51,995 nucleotides of DNA from an uncultured Pseudomonadota bacterium (GCA_947307295.1 CAMZIQ010000008.1:1-51995), one strand, 5' to 3'. Counted from the stretch's first letter, positions 7,369 through 18,870 are shown. Numbers and translations are program-made. Notes: generated by a model not told the origin, from the sequence alone.

Positions 7369-10300
7369 ATGCCCTGTTTTTCGCGGTTTTTGCGTGGTTT
7401 TTGGACTGTATGTTTTTCAGCACTTATTGGGTTATTTGTTGTGAATTCTTGTTTGGCAGCATATACTGTTAATTATTTGTGCGGGGATGGTACGGGTGAA
7501 ACGCCAGATGATGCTACAGACATTCAAACAGGTGCTGGTTTTGTTCCTGCTGCAAATACTTGTACCCCGCCAGAAAACTATGAATTCGATGGTTGGTCTG
7601 TTAGTGGCACGAACGAAGTCATACCTGCAAGCACTTCATTTACATGGGAATATACAGAAAACAAATATTTTATTGCACACTATGCAAAAACTCCGTGTTC
7701 AGCAGGACAGAGTTGGGAAACATATACTTGTGATTTATCCGATGCAACTGTTGGCAATATAGCCGGGAGCGAGCAAACCGGGCACTGGGGAGCCAGAGCT
7801 ATAAACGGTGCAACAGGAAGCGATTATACAAGACCTTTAAACAATTACCAATTAGCAAAAGGCGAATGGATTAGCATTATGGCAAACGATACAATCAAAG
7901 GTCGAGCTTTCTGCAGTAACAGAGCAGGCAATCATTGGACTCTAACTTACCCAGAAAACTATAATAACGAGTGGCTGGCAAACGATTCAGAACTTATCGC
8001 TGCTGGCACAGGAGATCATTGTTGGTGCAAAATTTCTAATTCGCTACAATGCGATAACATTGAATCTGATTGGGTGTTTAGTGGACAATTTTCATCATCA
8101 TCCTGTTCTAGTAATTGTGCTATATTTTGTGTTCACCAATTCCGTTCAGCGTCAGCAGCTCATTCGTATTTTCGTCGTGAACTGTATAATGCCGTAACGC
8201 GTGCCGAACAAGAAAAATGTGAAATCAATGCTAATTTATATTCTATAACCTATTCTAACCTTTTGGATGCGACATGGGATGAAAATCAATTACACCCTGC
8301 TTCTTATACAACTGGCGAAGAGATAACAATTGGAATTCCAACCCGCGAAGGATACGCTTTTGCTGGGTGGTGCGACGATGCCGAATTAACACAAAATTGC
8401 ACAACAGAAAAAGTTATTCCTGCTGGTTCAACTGGTGATAAGACATTTTATGCTAAATGGACCGCTTTGCCGTGTGGCGCGGGATATCATGAACAGACAA
8501 ATCCTTTTACTGATATGGATTATCACGCAGGTGTGACAGGATATGCTTATAAAAACGTGACAACAGGCACAACATATACAACCAGCGGTTATATTGGTCC
8601 AGAAGACATTCCAACAGGCAAATGGAATTCATATTTCAATTATGTGGATGCTTCAGCAAATATTAATATGCGTGGTGTATTATTGGGAAGAACTTATTGT
8701 GCTTCTGAATTTGGTCAAGATGGTTATGATACCATAGGAACATATTCTGTGGCTGATGATGTTTATCAGGCAGAACCAGGAAAAATTTGTTGGTGTCAGG
8801 CGTATGGTTTTATACCAACAGGTGAAGAAGAGATTAGTTTTTCTGGTAAATGGGTACACAGCACAACAAGTATGTATAATCAAGAAGCCTGTGAAAACAA
8901 TGGCTGTGCGGTCAGTTGTGCTGATTTAGTAAATTCAAAGTTTGCTTTTCGTCAAGCATTGTTCACTGTTCCACTATGCACTGCAAACGCACCAGAAACA
9001 TATTCTATAACTTACAGTAATATGCTAAGTGCGACATGGGAAAGTGGGCAAAATCACCCTGCTTCTTATACCGCTGGGGAAACCGTTGTTTTAGGAACGC
9101 CTTCACGCGAAGGATACACGTTTGTTGCATGGTGTGATGATGTTAATTTAAGCGAGAATTGTACCGGCACAAAAACAATTTCATCAACAGATACTGGCAA
9201 TAAAGAGTTTTATGCTAAATGGAATGCTTCAGCTTGTGAAGCGGGTTATGAATCTCAAACCAGCCCATTTAATGATACAGATTACAAGGCTTCTGCTGTG
9301 GCTTATGCTTATTTTGATAGTGTAAATGGGAATCCCGCATTGGTTGCTTTTCGTGGCAGAAACAATGAAGTAAATGTAGATTTAGACGATTCATTAGAAA
9401 ACCTACCCGCAGGCAGATATGAATTATTCTTTAAAGAAGGTGCAGAAGGCGTAAGTTTCTATGGTATGTTATATGGTCGTGCACAATGCAGCACCACACT
9501 TGGTTATACAGGAAACTGGATGTTTTCAGGACACGGTCAATCTGTTCCTGATACAATCAGCGAAACCCCTGGTAATTATTGTTGGTGTCAGTTGGATGGT
9601 TTTACGCCATATACATTATCTGGTTCCAAGTGGGTACCAAGTGGCGAGCGTTCAAATTTCTTAACCAAATGGATGTCGCCTGGTGGAACGACTTGCACCC
9701 CTTATTCGTGCGCAAAATTCTGTGTTGAAAAAATCGCTTATCAACTACCAGAACGCCAGGTTATGTATGGTCCTGGTGCTTTACCAACATGCAAAATAAA
9801 AACATACACTATCAGTTATGAACTGGACGGTGGCGAATGGCCAATTGCACTTGTCAGCAAGCCTGAAACCTATAATATTACTTCTTCAACAATAAATTTA
9901 CCAACGCCAGCCGAACGCGAAGGTTATACTTTTGGTGGATGGTACGACAACAATAGTTTTACCGGCAATCTAATCACACAGATTCCAAGCGGTTCATACG
10001 GCAATAAAACTTTTTACGCTAAATGGACAGAGGATATTGTTGAACCAGAAACATGTCCAAATGGTTATGAATTAAGTAATGCCCAACATTGTGATATGTC
10101 AGGTTTAGATGTTAACCTTACTTCTGGTACGGTTTCTAATGGCGGGATAGGTTATTATGCTATTGATGGTTCTACCTCTGTTGGCGGCAACACTACTTCT
10201 GTGAATTATTCCAATTTAGAGCCAGGTCAATGGTATGATACGTTTTCATATGGGACGGTAAAAGGTGTTGCGTTTTGTAGCGCATACGCTGCAAACAACG

Positions 10301-13300
10301 ATACTAATCAAACTTGGGAGCAAGACGCTTCTTATTGGACAGCCGACAAGGCGGCGGTTGTGGACGCTGGTACTGGTAAATATTGCTGGTGCAAAATAAC
10401 TGATTTTACGTCTGACAATCAGCAATGTCATAACATTGAATCTGTGTGGGCATATGTCGGCAAAAACAATAGTACCGCTGCTTGTAATTCGCTTTGCGCA
10501 TATGAATGCGGCACTTGGACAGGATGGTCAAATGGTGGTGGACACGGTTATCCTTCAAGATTACGTCAAGCATTATACAACAGTGTCTCAAGCAATACCC
10601 AAGAAATATGTGTACCGGCAACATACACTATTACATATAGAAACGACAATAACGAAAACGTCACGATAGACTATACCGTCGTCGATACGGTTGATTTACC
10701 AGTACTCTCTGATACAGAAAACGCTACATTCGTTGGTTGGTGTGTTAATTCGGCAGATTGTGATACCGTTGTATCACAAATTTCCGCAGGAACGATGGGC
10801 GACATTACTTTGTATGCACAATGGGAAGAACTGGAATTTGATATCACTTGTATAAACGGCGATTCTGAACAGACAATTATATACGAAGGTGGTGACACAG
10901 TAGTTCTACCAACGCCTGAGGCAAGGGATAATTATGAATTTATGGGGTGGTGCGAAGATTTATCAAATTGCGAAAACCCATTAACCGGCAGTCAGCCTTC
11001 TATAAAAACATCAAAAACATTTTATGCAAAATGGGTTCATGCACCTTGCTCAAACGGAGAATATTTAAATAATGAAGAATGTGTATCTTGTCCTGGTGGA
11101 TATACTTCTAATGGTGCAACTGCAACCAGTGTGAATCATTGTTATAAAAATTGGTCTTGCAATGGGAATCCTGAATGTCCTGAACATTCTGTGAATTGTG
11201 GTTATGTTGGTGCAACATCTGGCACAGAATATTATGGTTCTGTGATACCACATTGTAATATAAGTTTTGGTTGCCAGAACGGATACACACCGCAAAGCAG
11301 TATTTTATCTAATCAAAATGTTTCTGTGAATGCAGATAGATTGGGTTCTGTTAATCTTGCAGGAAACGGTGGACAAAATGTCACAGATTTATCTGTTCCA
11401 GGTATGTGGTACACAACATTTAACTATGGCAAATTATCTGGTCGTGCATTATGCAGTGCAAAAAGCGGTGCAGATTATCACAGTTTCCAATGGAACGGTT
11501 CAAATCCTGGTTTAACTGCAACCGAAAACGAACTAACAAGTGCAGATGGCGAAGCAAGATATTGTTGGTGTCATGCAAATGAATTTACCCCAACAAACGA
11601 ACCTTTGCAAAATATATCAACACCTTGGATAATGGCATCAGACAGATCAAGTGCATCCAATTGCACCAGTTCTTGTGCACAGTTTTGTTCTTATACTGTT
11701 GCTGGCATAGCCTATGCTGCCCTGGGGACAGAAAGTGATTCTGTTTTCCGTGCAGCGTTATACAATTCTTCTTCTTTGATTAATGGGACATCACGCACAT
11801 ACAATGCACAAAACAAAACATGGAGTGTGACTTTTCCATACGGTACTGCTTCTGGGGTTTCTTTGTGCAGTCCTACTTGGGCAGACGGTTATGGTTCTGA
11901 ATGGCGTGTTGGGCATCCAGACGAAACCACCACTGGAAAGAATTGTTGGTGCAAAGCGACAAATATTTCAACCAACGACAATTCACATCAAAGCATGTTG
12001 ACGGGTTATTGGGTGTATAGTGCATTCAATTCTAATAATTGCGAACTTGATTGTGCAGAATCTTGTGCTGATTCTATAAAAACACATCGTGTTGTGCGTT
12101 CATCGTCTTTGCGGGTTTGGGATGATGATAATTCTTGTGTTTTAAACAATTACACATTGACATTTATTAATGATGACAGTGTGTATGATACTTTGAATTA
12201 CACTGTAAATGACACAATAAGTTTGCCAACTTTAACAAGTCGCACTCGCGCATTTGCTGGATGGTGTGAAAACTCTGAAAATTGTGCAAATCCTTTGACT
12301 GGAAATCAATCTAATTTGACAGGCGATAAAACGCTTTATGCAAAGTGGTCAGATGTTTCATGCGCAAATGGTTATCATGCACAAACCAATCCATTGATCG
12401 CCCTAGATTATCGTTCTGATGGCAGTTATGTAGCATATACAACATCATCTGGTATCAAGGTGTCAAACGAGCATATTTCTAAAACATTATCTGCTGGAGA
12501 TTTGGGAACATATTTTGATACAGATGATAATAATGGCGCACATGGAACTGTGTATGGTCATGCGTATTGTTCAAATACTGTTGGCACGTCACAATACGAA
12601 ATCGCCGATGAAATTGACACAGCTAATTCCGGCACGTATTGTTGGTGTCAAGCAACAGGTTTCAAACCTTTATCTGATGACGAACAAAGGATTTCTGCTG
12701 CGTATGTTTATTTTGCAAACCAATCAAGTGTTTCTTTGTGCGAAGATTCGTGTGCAGCTAACTGCGCAAAACAATTACAATTACAACCTCAATTCCGTCA
12801 ATCTGTGTATGATTCTTTAAACGCATGTGCATTAGATTCTTATACAATCACATACAATATTGACGGTTCTACACAAACATATCCAACACAAGATTATATT
12901 GCTTCTGATACAATAACATTGCCAACGCCTAAAAAGAATCATTACGATTTTGCTGGTTGGTGCATAGATGAAGTGACTTGTGATAATCCGGTGACAGAAC
13001 CTCAAACAGGCTGGACAACAGATAAGACATTATATGCACAATGGACACCAAAGACATACAGCATAACATATAATACAAACGGTGGTGAATTTCTAGCACC
13101 TGTTGTTGTTCCAGAATCTTATGTCGTTAATCAGACAACAACTTTGCCTGTTCCGACTAAAGAAAACAATGCCTTTAGTGGCTGGTATAACAATGCTGAA
13201 TTAACTGGTGATGCAATTGAAAGTTTGCCGACGTCAAAGATGGGTAATGTGGCATTATATGCAAAATGGAGACCAGAAACATATCAAATCACATATATTG

Positions 13301-16300
13301 ATAACGGCACAGAAATTACATTGCCGGATACAGAAACAGTGGCTGATGATAATGTTGCTGTTGTATTGCCAGAACCATCAGAAGCACCAGAAGGTCAAGC
13401 TTTTGAAGGTTGGTGTGATTCGTATGATTCTGCTACAGATACTTATACAAATTGTTCAAAAGAAAAAGTAGTTTCTGCTTATGAATCTACGACGTTGTAT
13501 GCAAAATGGGCGCCTGCAACTTATAGTATCACATATTATGATGACGATGAAAAAATTACAGATTCTGATTTACAATCAACTTATACTTATGGTGATACTG
13601 TACAATTGCGTTCTGCATCAAAACCACATTATGATTTTGTTAATTGGCATTCTGACAATGAATTAACCGATTCTTCAATAGTTGAAGAAATTTCAAGCAC
13701 AGATTCATCAAACCAAACATTGTATGCTGAATACGAACCGATAGATTATACTCTTTCATTTAATGTAAACACAGACGATGTAATTGAACCTATAACATAT
13801 TCAATAGAAACAGTCCAATCAAGTGGCGCACTACAGTTGCCAAGTGTCCCTGTTTTTAGCGGGCGTGCATCATCTTCGGGTTGGTATTTAAATTCAAATT
13901 ATACTGGCACTCCAATAACAGAATTAACTGATGAAGAAGTAGGAACAACCCAATTGTTTGCAAATGTTAGTTCCGATTCTTGTGGTGCAGGATATCAAAC
14001 ACAAAATTCTTCTTTGGCTGTGTTAGATTCGTCAAAGAATGTTAGCAAATCGACTCATTTTGCGTACAGGGATACAAGCACCGAACCAATGACTGTCACA
14101 AACGAAAAATTGCCAAAGATAAAGAAAAATAATACATGGAATGGAAATTGGGGTGTGTATTTTCAATCTTATGGGGGGACTATATATGGCGAATCAAGTT
14201 GTAACAGTTATACTGGCGGAAAACCATCGACAGAAATGTTATATTCAAGTTCTTCTCAAACAATGTCTCCAGCAAACGCTGGTCAGAATTGTTGGTGTCG
14301 AATGAAAGAATACGCATTAAATAATTCTACTGACTTTTCAACTACTACTGAGGCACAATGGATTTACGTTGATAGATTTAATGATTCTACTGTTTGTAGC
14401 GAAGAATGTACTTTGACATGCGTAGAAATGCTGTCTAATAATCAGTTTTACCGCAGTCAAGTATTTGGACCGTATTCAATATGTACACCTCGTATATATA
14501 CAATTGAATACGAAAATAATGGCGGAACTGTTGCAGACGGAATAGAATTACCATCACAATATACAATTGTATATCATGATGTGACTATACCTGATAATTT
14601 AACTAAATCGAATTATACTTTTGGTGAATGGTGTGAAAATAGTAGTTTGTCTGAAGGTTGTGCTAATCCAAAAGTTATCCAAACAGGTTCTTCCCGTGAT
14701 ATGACGCTGTATGCCCAATGGACGCCTGACGTACATTATATACAGTTTAATCATGGTACCGCTAATGGCAGAACGACCGGTTTTACAGGCAGCATGGAAA
14801 ACCAAGCTGTGAATTATGCTGATACGAATATTGAATTAACCGGAAACGCTTTCGCCATAGACGGTTATAGATTTAAAGAATGGTCTTGTACTGCCACAAC
14901 AAATAATGGCGAAACGTATACAGGCACATATCCTGATAAAGGTATAATCAGCAAATATGAATATCCAAGCGATATGGTTTGTACTGCTCAATGGGAAGCC
15001 ATAGAATATCAGATAATTTACAATAACCTGTTCAATTCTGTTTGGCCGAATAACGAACACCCAACGACATTTACGATTGACAGCGAAAATATAATTATAC
15101 CTGTGCCAACTCGTGATGAATATACGTTATCTGGTTGGTGTGCGGGGGATGAAAATAATTGCAACGAATTACAAAAACCTTATACAATTGTTAGTGGTAC
15201 TGTTGGCAATGTCACATTATGGGCTAATTGGGAAGCTGCAACATATAATATAACATATAAAAACCAAATTGATGATTCTGAAATTAACCAAGAATTAAGC
15301 CCTGCTACTTATACTTTTGGTATAGAAACAGAATTGCCAACCGATGTAGACAATTCAGACAGACCACATTATTCTTTTGATGGCTGGTATACAGAAGTAA
15401 ATGGCGGTGAAATGGTGACCACAATTTCTGATGATACTTCTGGTAATCAGACCTTCTGGGCTAAATGGACTGCTATACCATATACCGTCACGTATTATTG
15501 GGATTCCAACAAAGAAGAAATTTATACCACCACAAGTTATACTGTGGAAGATAGTAATATAACACCTTTACCACAACCTTTAAAAGACCATTTCCGTTTT
15601 GATGGCTGGAAAGACGAAGGCGGTAATACAATTGACGAGATAATTACTGCAAATGGAGGAAATAGAGAACTTTATGCAACTTGGACTCGCACATCATGCG
15701 AAGATAATAATTATCTTGAAAATGGTGAATGTTTCTCGTGCCCGGTGGATTATCCTTTGGCAGATGGAACGACTGCTACACAAATAACTGATTGTTATGC
15801 AATTTGTCCATCAACGATACAATGTCCAGAACATTCAAACGAATGCGATTATGCGGGGACCGTTGTAGAAAACAAACAATTTTATAATGCTGGCTATCCT
15901 GTGGCATGCGATATAACGTTCGGTTGTGATACATATTATACACCTGTTAATAATTTATTAGCCAGCAAAGACACAAATATATCTGGCATAGGTATCAAAG
16001 GATATATTTCTGCTGATACTACGCAAACCAGCAATTCAGACATTTATGGATTATCAAATCCTGGTGATTGGGGTGCTTCGTTTGTTTATGGTGATGTATT
16101 GGGAACATCTTTGTGCAGCGCGACAGGCGGGACAAACTATTCGACCGCGTTTCCAGATACAAACACTAGTGGTAAAAGTTGTTGGTGTCGCGCGACAGGC
16201 TATACACCTGTTAACGATGTATCTCATACGATATCAGAATCTCCTTGGGTGTTGAATACAAGTTTTGCTGACACAGCTTCATGCGAAGCCTCTTGCGCCA

Positions 16301-18870
16301 GCAGTTGTGCAACTAATTTGGCTGAATCTAATGATTATTTGCGCGAACCGATGTTTAATGCAACCTGCATACCTGATGTATATGATATTCTATATTGGGA
16401 TGGTAGTGAACAACTTAATAATATAGAACCTAAGAAATACACGTACGGTACAACAACCATATTAAATAACACATCAAAAAGTAATTATATCTTTCAATCT
16501 TGGCACACAGATAGCCTATTAAATGATGAAGATATTATTACTGAAATTTCTGCGACCATGCACGGCAATCAAAACATTTATTCAAAATGGTCACCAGAAT
16601 CACATAAGATTATATTTGATCATGGAACCGCTGGCAATAGAACAACCAGTTTTACCGGCAGCATGGAAGATCAAGCTGTGAATTATGCTGATACAAATAT
16701 CGAATTAACAGGAAACGATTTCGCCATAGACGGTTATACATTTAAAGAATGGTCTTGTACTGCAACAACTGATTCTGGCGAAGATTATACTGGTACTTAT
16801 GCAAATAACGGTGTAATAAATCTGTATAATTATAGTTCGGATATGACCTGCACCGCTCAATGGACAGCTAATTCATATACTTTGTCTTATGATTGTAATG
16901 GTGGTAATTTAGCGGATGGTAAACAAGCAAGCATCACCGTCACATATGATGCAGATTATGAATTAAATTCATCAATTTGCGAACAGACTTATTATACGCC
17001 GACCAATTGGGAATGTACAAATAATCTGGATACAACAAATCCAAAGTGGAACATAACCGATGATTCAACATGTGTTGCTGGTTGGACACCTACGGAATAT
17101 GCTATTATATATCAAAATGTAAATGACAACAGTTTATCCCCGACAAGTTATACTGCATTTGAAGAACTTACTGTCCCAGAAACAAACCCAACTGTGCCAG
17201 AGCATTTTGAATTTGTTGGCTGGTGTGACGAAGACGGCACAAATTGCACAGACCAACAAAAAACTATACCTTTGGGTTCTAGTGGTCCAAAAACATTTGT
17301 TGCAAAATGGAATCGTATATCTTGCCCCAATGGTTATGATTTAATCGGCGAAGGTGATAACAAAACTTGCGACCCAAAAACATTCAATATTTCATATATT
17401 GTTGATGGCGAAGAAGATGACTCTTTGACACCTAAAACTTATACATTTGGTAATGATGTGCTTTTGCCAAATATATCAAAAGAAGGATACGAATTTATTG
17501 GCTGGTGTGATGGTGCAAAAAAATGTAAAACAAAACTTACAGGCACACAATCAGGATGGTCTGAATCAAAAACACTTTATGCTAATTGGATTGAACAATC
17601 GGTATTGCCAACATGTAGTACTGGGTATAAATTATTGCCAGAAAATTTTGCAAACATTGTCAATTCAGAAGTGAACGGTTCAGATTATTATGCTTTGGGT
17701 GCGCTATGTTTCTCAACAAATATCAACTATAGTGGTGATGCATGCCCAGATGCTAACCCAGAATTTAATACTTTGGATATGGATGCGTGGAAAGTTGTAT
17801 TTGGTTACGGAACGGTTTATGGTACATCTTTGTGCAGCGAAACTGGTACTGGTACACCTTCTGAAAATTCGGGTAATAATTGTTGGTGCAATATAACTAG
17901 ATTTAAACCAGAAAGTGGTTCTTGGCAATCTGCAACAAGTTCTTCATGGGTTTTACATTCTAATTTCCCAGATTGTTCAACCAGTTGCCCAGAATCTTGT
18001 GCTAAGAAAGTTATGAACAATTCAGATTTTCGTACTTTGTTGTTTAATGGCACACGGATAAAATCTTGTGTAGAAAATCCACGTTATGACATACACTATT
18101 ATAACGTGAATGAAAATGATTGGCCAGATGGCGCAGAACATCGTTCACAATACACAGAAGAAGACGCGACGTTTACAATTGGTACGCCTGAACGTGACAA
18201 CTATGTCTTTAATGGTTGGTGTGAATCTTATGATTCTACAACAAACACGTATAATGGCTGTTCTGATACAAAGACTGTTCAATATGGTTCAACTGGGGAC
18301 AAATCGTTCTATGCAAAATGGGGCTGTGGTAATGGATATAAATTATCCGGTAATAAATGTGTATTGGAAATATATGAAATAACATATCACAATACAAATG
18401 ATGCTGCTGTCGTTGGAAACGAAGAAAATTCAACTTCTTATAATATTCTATCAGGCACAGTAAATATAAAAGATTTGCAAGATTCCGATGACGGTGTATT
18501 CGTTGGCTGGTGTTATGGCGAAAACAATTGTTCAACACCTTTGAAAAACTTTAGTTTTGAATCTAGTCGTGCAGAAGATGTTGATTTGTATGCAATATGG
18601 AATACAACGACACCATATGATGAATTTACGTGCACAGAAAATAAATTTTTAAACATCGGTGGCGATACTCGGGTATGTTTGTCTACTACAAAACCAAATA
18701 CCTCTCCTTCGATGGCGTTTCGACAAAATAATAAAACATATTATTTGCAAATGACGAAACAACCGTTTGGTTCAGATGGCTTGCCTATCAATAAAAATTC
18801 AACCAAAAAATTAAACGTGTTGTATCATGGCGATATCTATAATGTACACGATGCAAGTGTATCGCAATAA
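7369..18870 (+). CDS. Giant secreted InlB-type B-repeat / CWC-module protein
   Basis: About 3,833 residues. The ATG at 7369 is preferred because AGGAAGG lies 9 nt upstream; ATGs at 7333 and 7360 are poorly spaced. A signal peptide (hydrophobic run to NSCLA) starts the protein. About 24 copies of an InlB-like B repeat (pattern TYxITY...F.GWC....TFYAKW) alternate with ten Cys-rich modules, each centred on C-W-C near residues 218, 474, 738, 1006, 1399, 1526, 1758, 2308, 2938 and 3505. Each module reads FxYGxxxGxxxCS, then CWC, then WVY, then CxxxCA..C and FR.ALYN. Two longer Cys-rich segments (SCPGGY..., SCPVDY...) occur. InlB B repeats are surface-adhesion modules elsewhere; an adhesin role is inferred. 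The C-terminal tail (LNVLYHGDIYNVHDASV) follows no membrane anchor. Confidence 0.88.
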   Translation: MPCFSRFLRGFWTVCFSALIGLFVVNSCLAAYTVNYLCGDGTGETPDDATDIQTGAGFVPAANTCTPPENYEFDGWSVSGTNEVIPASTSFTWEYTENKYFIAHYAKTPCSAGQSWETYTCDLSDATVGNIAGSEQTGHWGARAINGATGSDYTRPLNNYQLAKGEWISIMANDTIKGRAFCSNRAGNHWTLTYPENYNNEWLANDSELIAAGTGDHCWCKISNSLQCDNIESDWVFSGQFSSSSCSSNCAIFCVHQFRSASAAHSYFRRELYNAVTRAEQEKCEINANLYSITYSNLLDATWDENQLHPASYTTGEEITIGIPTREGYAFAGWCDDAELTQNCTTEKVIPAGSTGDKTFYAKWTALPCGAGYHEQTNPFTDMDYHAGVTGYAYKNVTTGTTYTTSGYIGPEDIPTGKWNSYFNYVDASANINMRGVLLGRTYCASEFGQDGYDTIGTYSVADDVYQAEPGKICWCQAYGFIPTGEEEISFSGKWVHSTTSMYNQEACENNGCAVSCADLVNSKFAFRQALFTVPLCTANAPETYSITYSNMLSATWESGQNHPASYTAGETVVLGTPSREGYTFVAWCDDVNLSENCTGTKTISSTDTGNKEFYAKWNASACEAGYESQTSPFNDTDYKASAVAYAYFDSVNGNPALVAFRGRNNEVNVDLDDSLENLPAGRYELFFKEGAEGVSFYGMLYGRAQCSTTLGYTGNWMFSGHGQSVPDTISETPGNYCWCQLDGFTPYTLSGSKWVPSGERSNFLTKWMSPGGTTCTPYSCAKFCVEKIAYQLPERQVMYGPGALPTCKIKTYTISYELDGGEWPIALVSKPETYNITSSTINLPTPAEREGYTFGGWYDNNSFTGNLITQIPSGSYGNKTFYAKWTEDIVEPETCPNGYELSNAQHCDMSGLDVNLTSGTVSNGGIGYYAIDGSTSVGGNTTSVNYSNLEPGQWYDTFSYGTVKGVAFCSAYAANNDTNQTWEQDASYWTADKAAVVDAGTGKYCWCKITDFTSDNQQCHNIESVWAYVGKNNSTAACNSLCAYECGTWTGWSNGGGHGYPSRLRQALYNSVSSNTQEICVPATYTITYRNDNNENVTIDYTVVDTVDLPVLSDTENATFVGWCVNSADCDTVVSQISAGTMGDITLYAQWEELEFDITCINGDSEQTIIYEGGDTVVLPTPEARDNYEFMGWCEDLSNCENPLTGSQPSIKTSKTFYAKWVHAPCSNGEYLNNEECVSCPGGYTSNGATATSVNHCYKNWSCNGNPECPEHSVNCGYVGATSGTEYYGSVIPHCNISFGCQNGYTPQSSILSNQNVSVNADRLGSVNLAGNGGQNVTDLSVPGMWYTTFNYGKLSGRALCSAKSGADYHSFQWNGSNPGLTATENELTSADGEARYCWCHANEFTPTNEPLQNISTPWIMASDRSSASNCTSSCAQFCSYTVAGIAYAALGTESDSVFRAALYNSSSLINGTSRTYNAQNKTWSVTFPYGTASGVSLCSPTWADGYGSEWRVGHPDETTTGKNCWCKATNISTNDNSHQSMLTGYWVYSAFNSNNCELDCAESCADSIKTHRVVRSSSLRVWDDDNSCVLNNYTLTFINDDSVYDTLNYTVNDTISLPTLTSRTRAFAGWCENSENCANPLTGNQSNLTGDKTLYAKWSDVSCANGYHAQTNPLIALDYRSDGSYVAYTTSSGIKVSNEHISKTLSAGDLGTYFDTDDNNGAHGTVYGHAYCSNTVGTSQYEIADEIDTANSGTYCWCQATGFKPLSDDEQRISAAYVYFANQSSVSLCEDSCAANCAKQLQLQPQFRQSVYDSLNACALDSYTITYNIDGSTQTYPTQDYIASDTITLPTPKKNHYDFAGWCIDEVTCDNPVTEPQTGWTTDKTLYAQWTPKTYSITYNTNGGEFLAPVVVPESYVVNQTTTLPVPTKENNAFSGWYNNAELTGDAIESLPTSKMGNVALYAKWRPETYQITYIDNGTEITLPDTETVADDNVAVVLPEPSEAPEGQAFEGWCDSYDSATDTYTNCSKEKVVSAYESTTLYAKWAPATYSITYYDDDEKITDSDLQSTYTYGDTVQLRSASKPHYDFVNWHSDNELTDSSIVEEISSTDSSNQTLYAEYEPIDYTLSFNVNTDDVIEPITYSIETVQSSGALQLPSVPVFSGRASSSGWYLNSNYTGTPITELTDEEVGTTQLFANVSSDSCGAGYQTQNSSLAVLDSSKNVSKSTHFAYRDTSTEPMTVTNEKLPKIKKNNTWNGNWGVYFQSYGGTIYGESSCNSYTGGKPSTEMLYSSSSQTMSPANAGQNCWCRMKEYALNNSTDFSTTTEAQWIYVDRFNDSTVCSEECTLTCVEMLSNNQFYRSQVFGPYSICTPRIYTIEYENNGGTVADGIELPSQYTIVYHDVTIPDNLTKSNYTFGEWCENSSLSEGCANPKVIQTGSSRDMTLYAQWTPDVHYIQFNHGTANGRTTGFTGSMENQAVNYADTNIELTGNAFAIDGYRFKEWSCTATTNNGETYTGTYPDKGIISKYEYPSDMVCTAQWEAIEYQIIYNNLFNSVWPNNEHPTTFTIDSENIIIPVPTRDEYTLSGWCAGDENNCNELQKPYTIVSGTVGNVTLWANWEAATYNITYKNQIDDSEINQELSPATYTFGIETELPTDVDNSDRPHYSFDGWYTEVNGGEMVTTISDDTSGNQTFWAKWTAIPYTVTYYWDSNKEEIYTTTSYTVEDSNITPLPQPLKDHFRFDGWKDEGGNTIDEIITANGGNRELYATWTRTSCEDNNYLENGECFSCPVDYPLADGTTATQITDCYAICPSTIQCPEHSNECDYAGTVVENKQFYNAGYPVACDITFGCDTYYTPVNNLLASKDTNISGIGIKGYISADTTQTSNSDIYGLSNPGDWGASFVYGDVLGTSLCSATGGTNYSTAFPDTNTSGKSCWCRATGYTPVNDVSHTISESPWVLNTSFADTASCEASCASSCATNLAESNDYLREPMFNATCIPDVYDILYWDGSEQLNNIEPKKYTYGTTTILNNTSKSNYIFQSWHTDSLLNDEDIITEISATMHGNQNIYSKWSPESHKIIFDHGTAGNRTTSFTGSMEDQAVNYADTNIELTGNDFAIDGYTFKEWSCTATTDSGEDYTGTYANNGVINLYNYSSDMTCTAQWTANSYTLSYDCNGGNLADGKQASITVTYDADYELNSSICEQTYYTPTNWECTNNLDTTNPKWNITDDSTCVAGWTPTEYAIIYQNVNDNSLSPTSYTAFEELTVPETNPTVPEHFEFVGWCDEDGTNCTDQQKTIPLGSSGPKTFVAKWNRISCPNGYDLIGEGDNKTCDPKTFNISYIVDGEEDDSLTPKTYTFGNDVLLPNISKEGYEFIGWCDGAKKCKTKLTGTQSGWSESKTLYANWIEQSVLPTCSTGYKLLPENFANIVNSEVNGSDYYALGALCFSTNINYSGDACPDANPEFNTLDMDAWKVVFGYGTVYGTSLCSETGTGTPSENSGNNCWCNITRFKPESGSWQSATSSSWVLHSNFPDCSTSCPESCAKKVMNNSDFRTLLFNGTRIKSCVENPRYDIHYYNVNENDWPDGAEHRSQYTEEDATFTIGTPERDNYVFNGWCESYDSTTNTYNGCSDTKTVQYGSTGDKSFYAKWGCGNGYKLSGNKCVLEIYEITYHNTNDAAVVGNEENSTSYNILSGTVNIKDLQDSDDGVFVGWCYGENNCSTPLKNFSFESSRAEDVDLYAIWNTTTPYDEFTCTENKFLNIGGDTRVCLSTTKPNTSPSMAFRQNNKTYYLQMTKQPFGSDGLPINKNSTKKLNVLYHGDIYNVHDASVSQ
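14752..14994 (+). repeat. Intragenic duplicated B-repeat block, copy 1
   Basis: 243 nt (81 codons) encoding HGTANGRTT...GSMENQAVNYADTN...AIDGY.FKEWSCTATT. It matches 16621-16863 without any indel and with few amino-acid changes, a far closer match than between other repeats in this protein. Confidence 0.85.
16621..16863 (+). repeat. Intragenic duplicated B-repeat block, copy 2
   Basis: Second copy, offset 1,869 nt from the block at 14752. The close match suggests recent gene conversion or recombination between two modules of the giant gene. Confidence 0.85.

Noticed and set aside
7369..18870. Many smaller frames inside the giant gene
   Set aside because: Shadow frames; only the long frame has a signal peptide, repeats and consistent Cys spacing.
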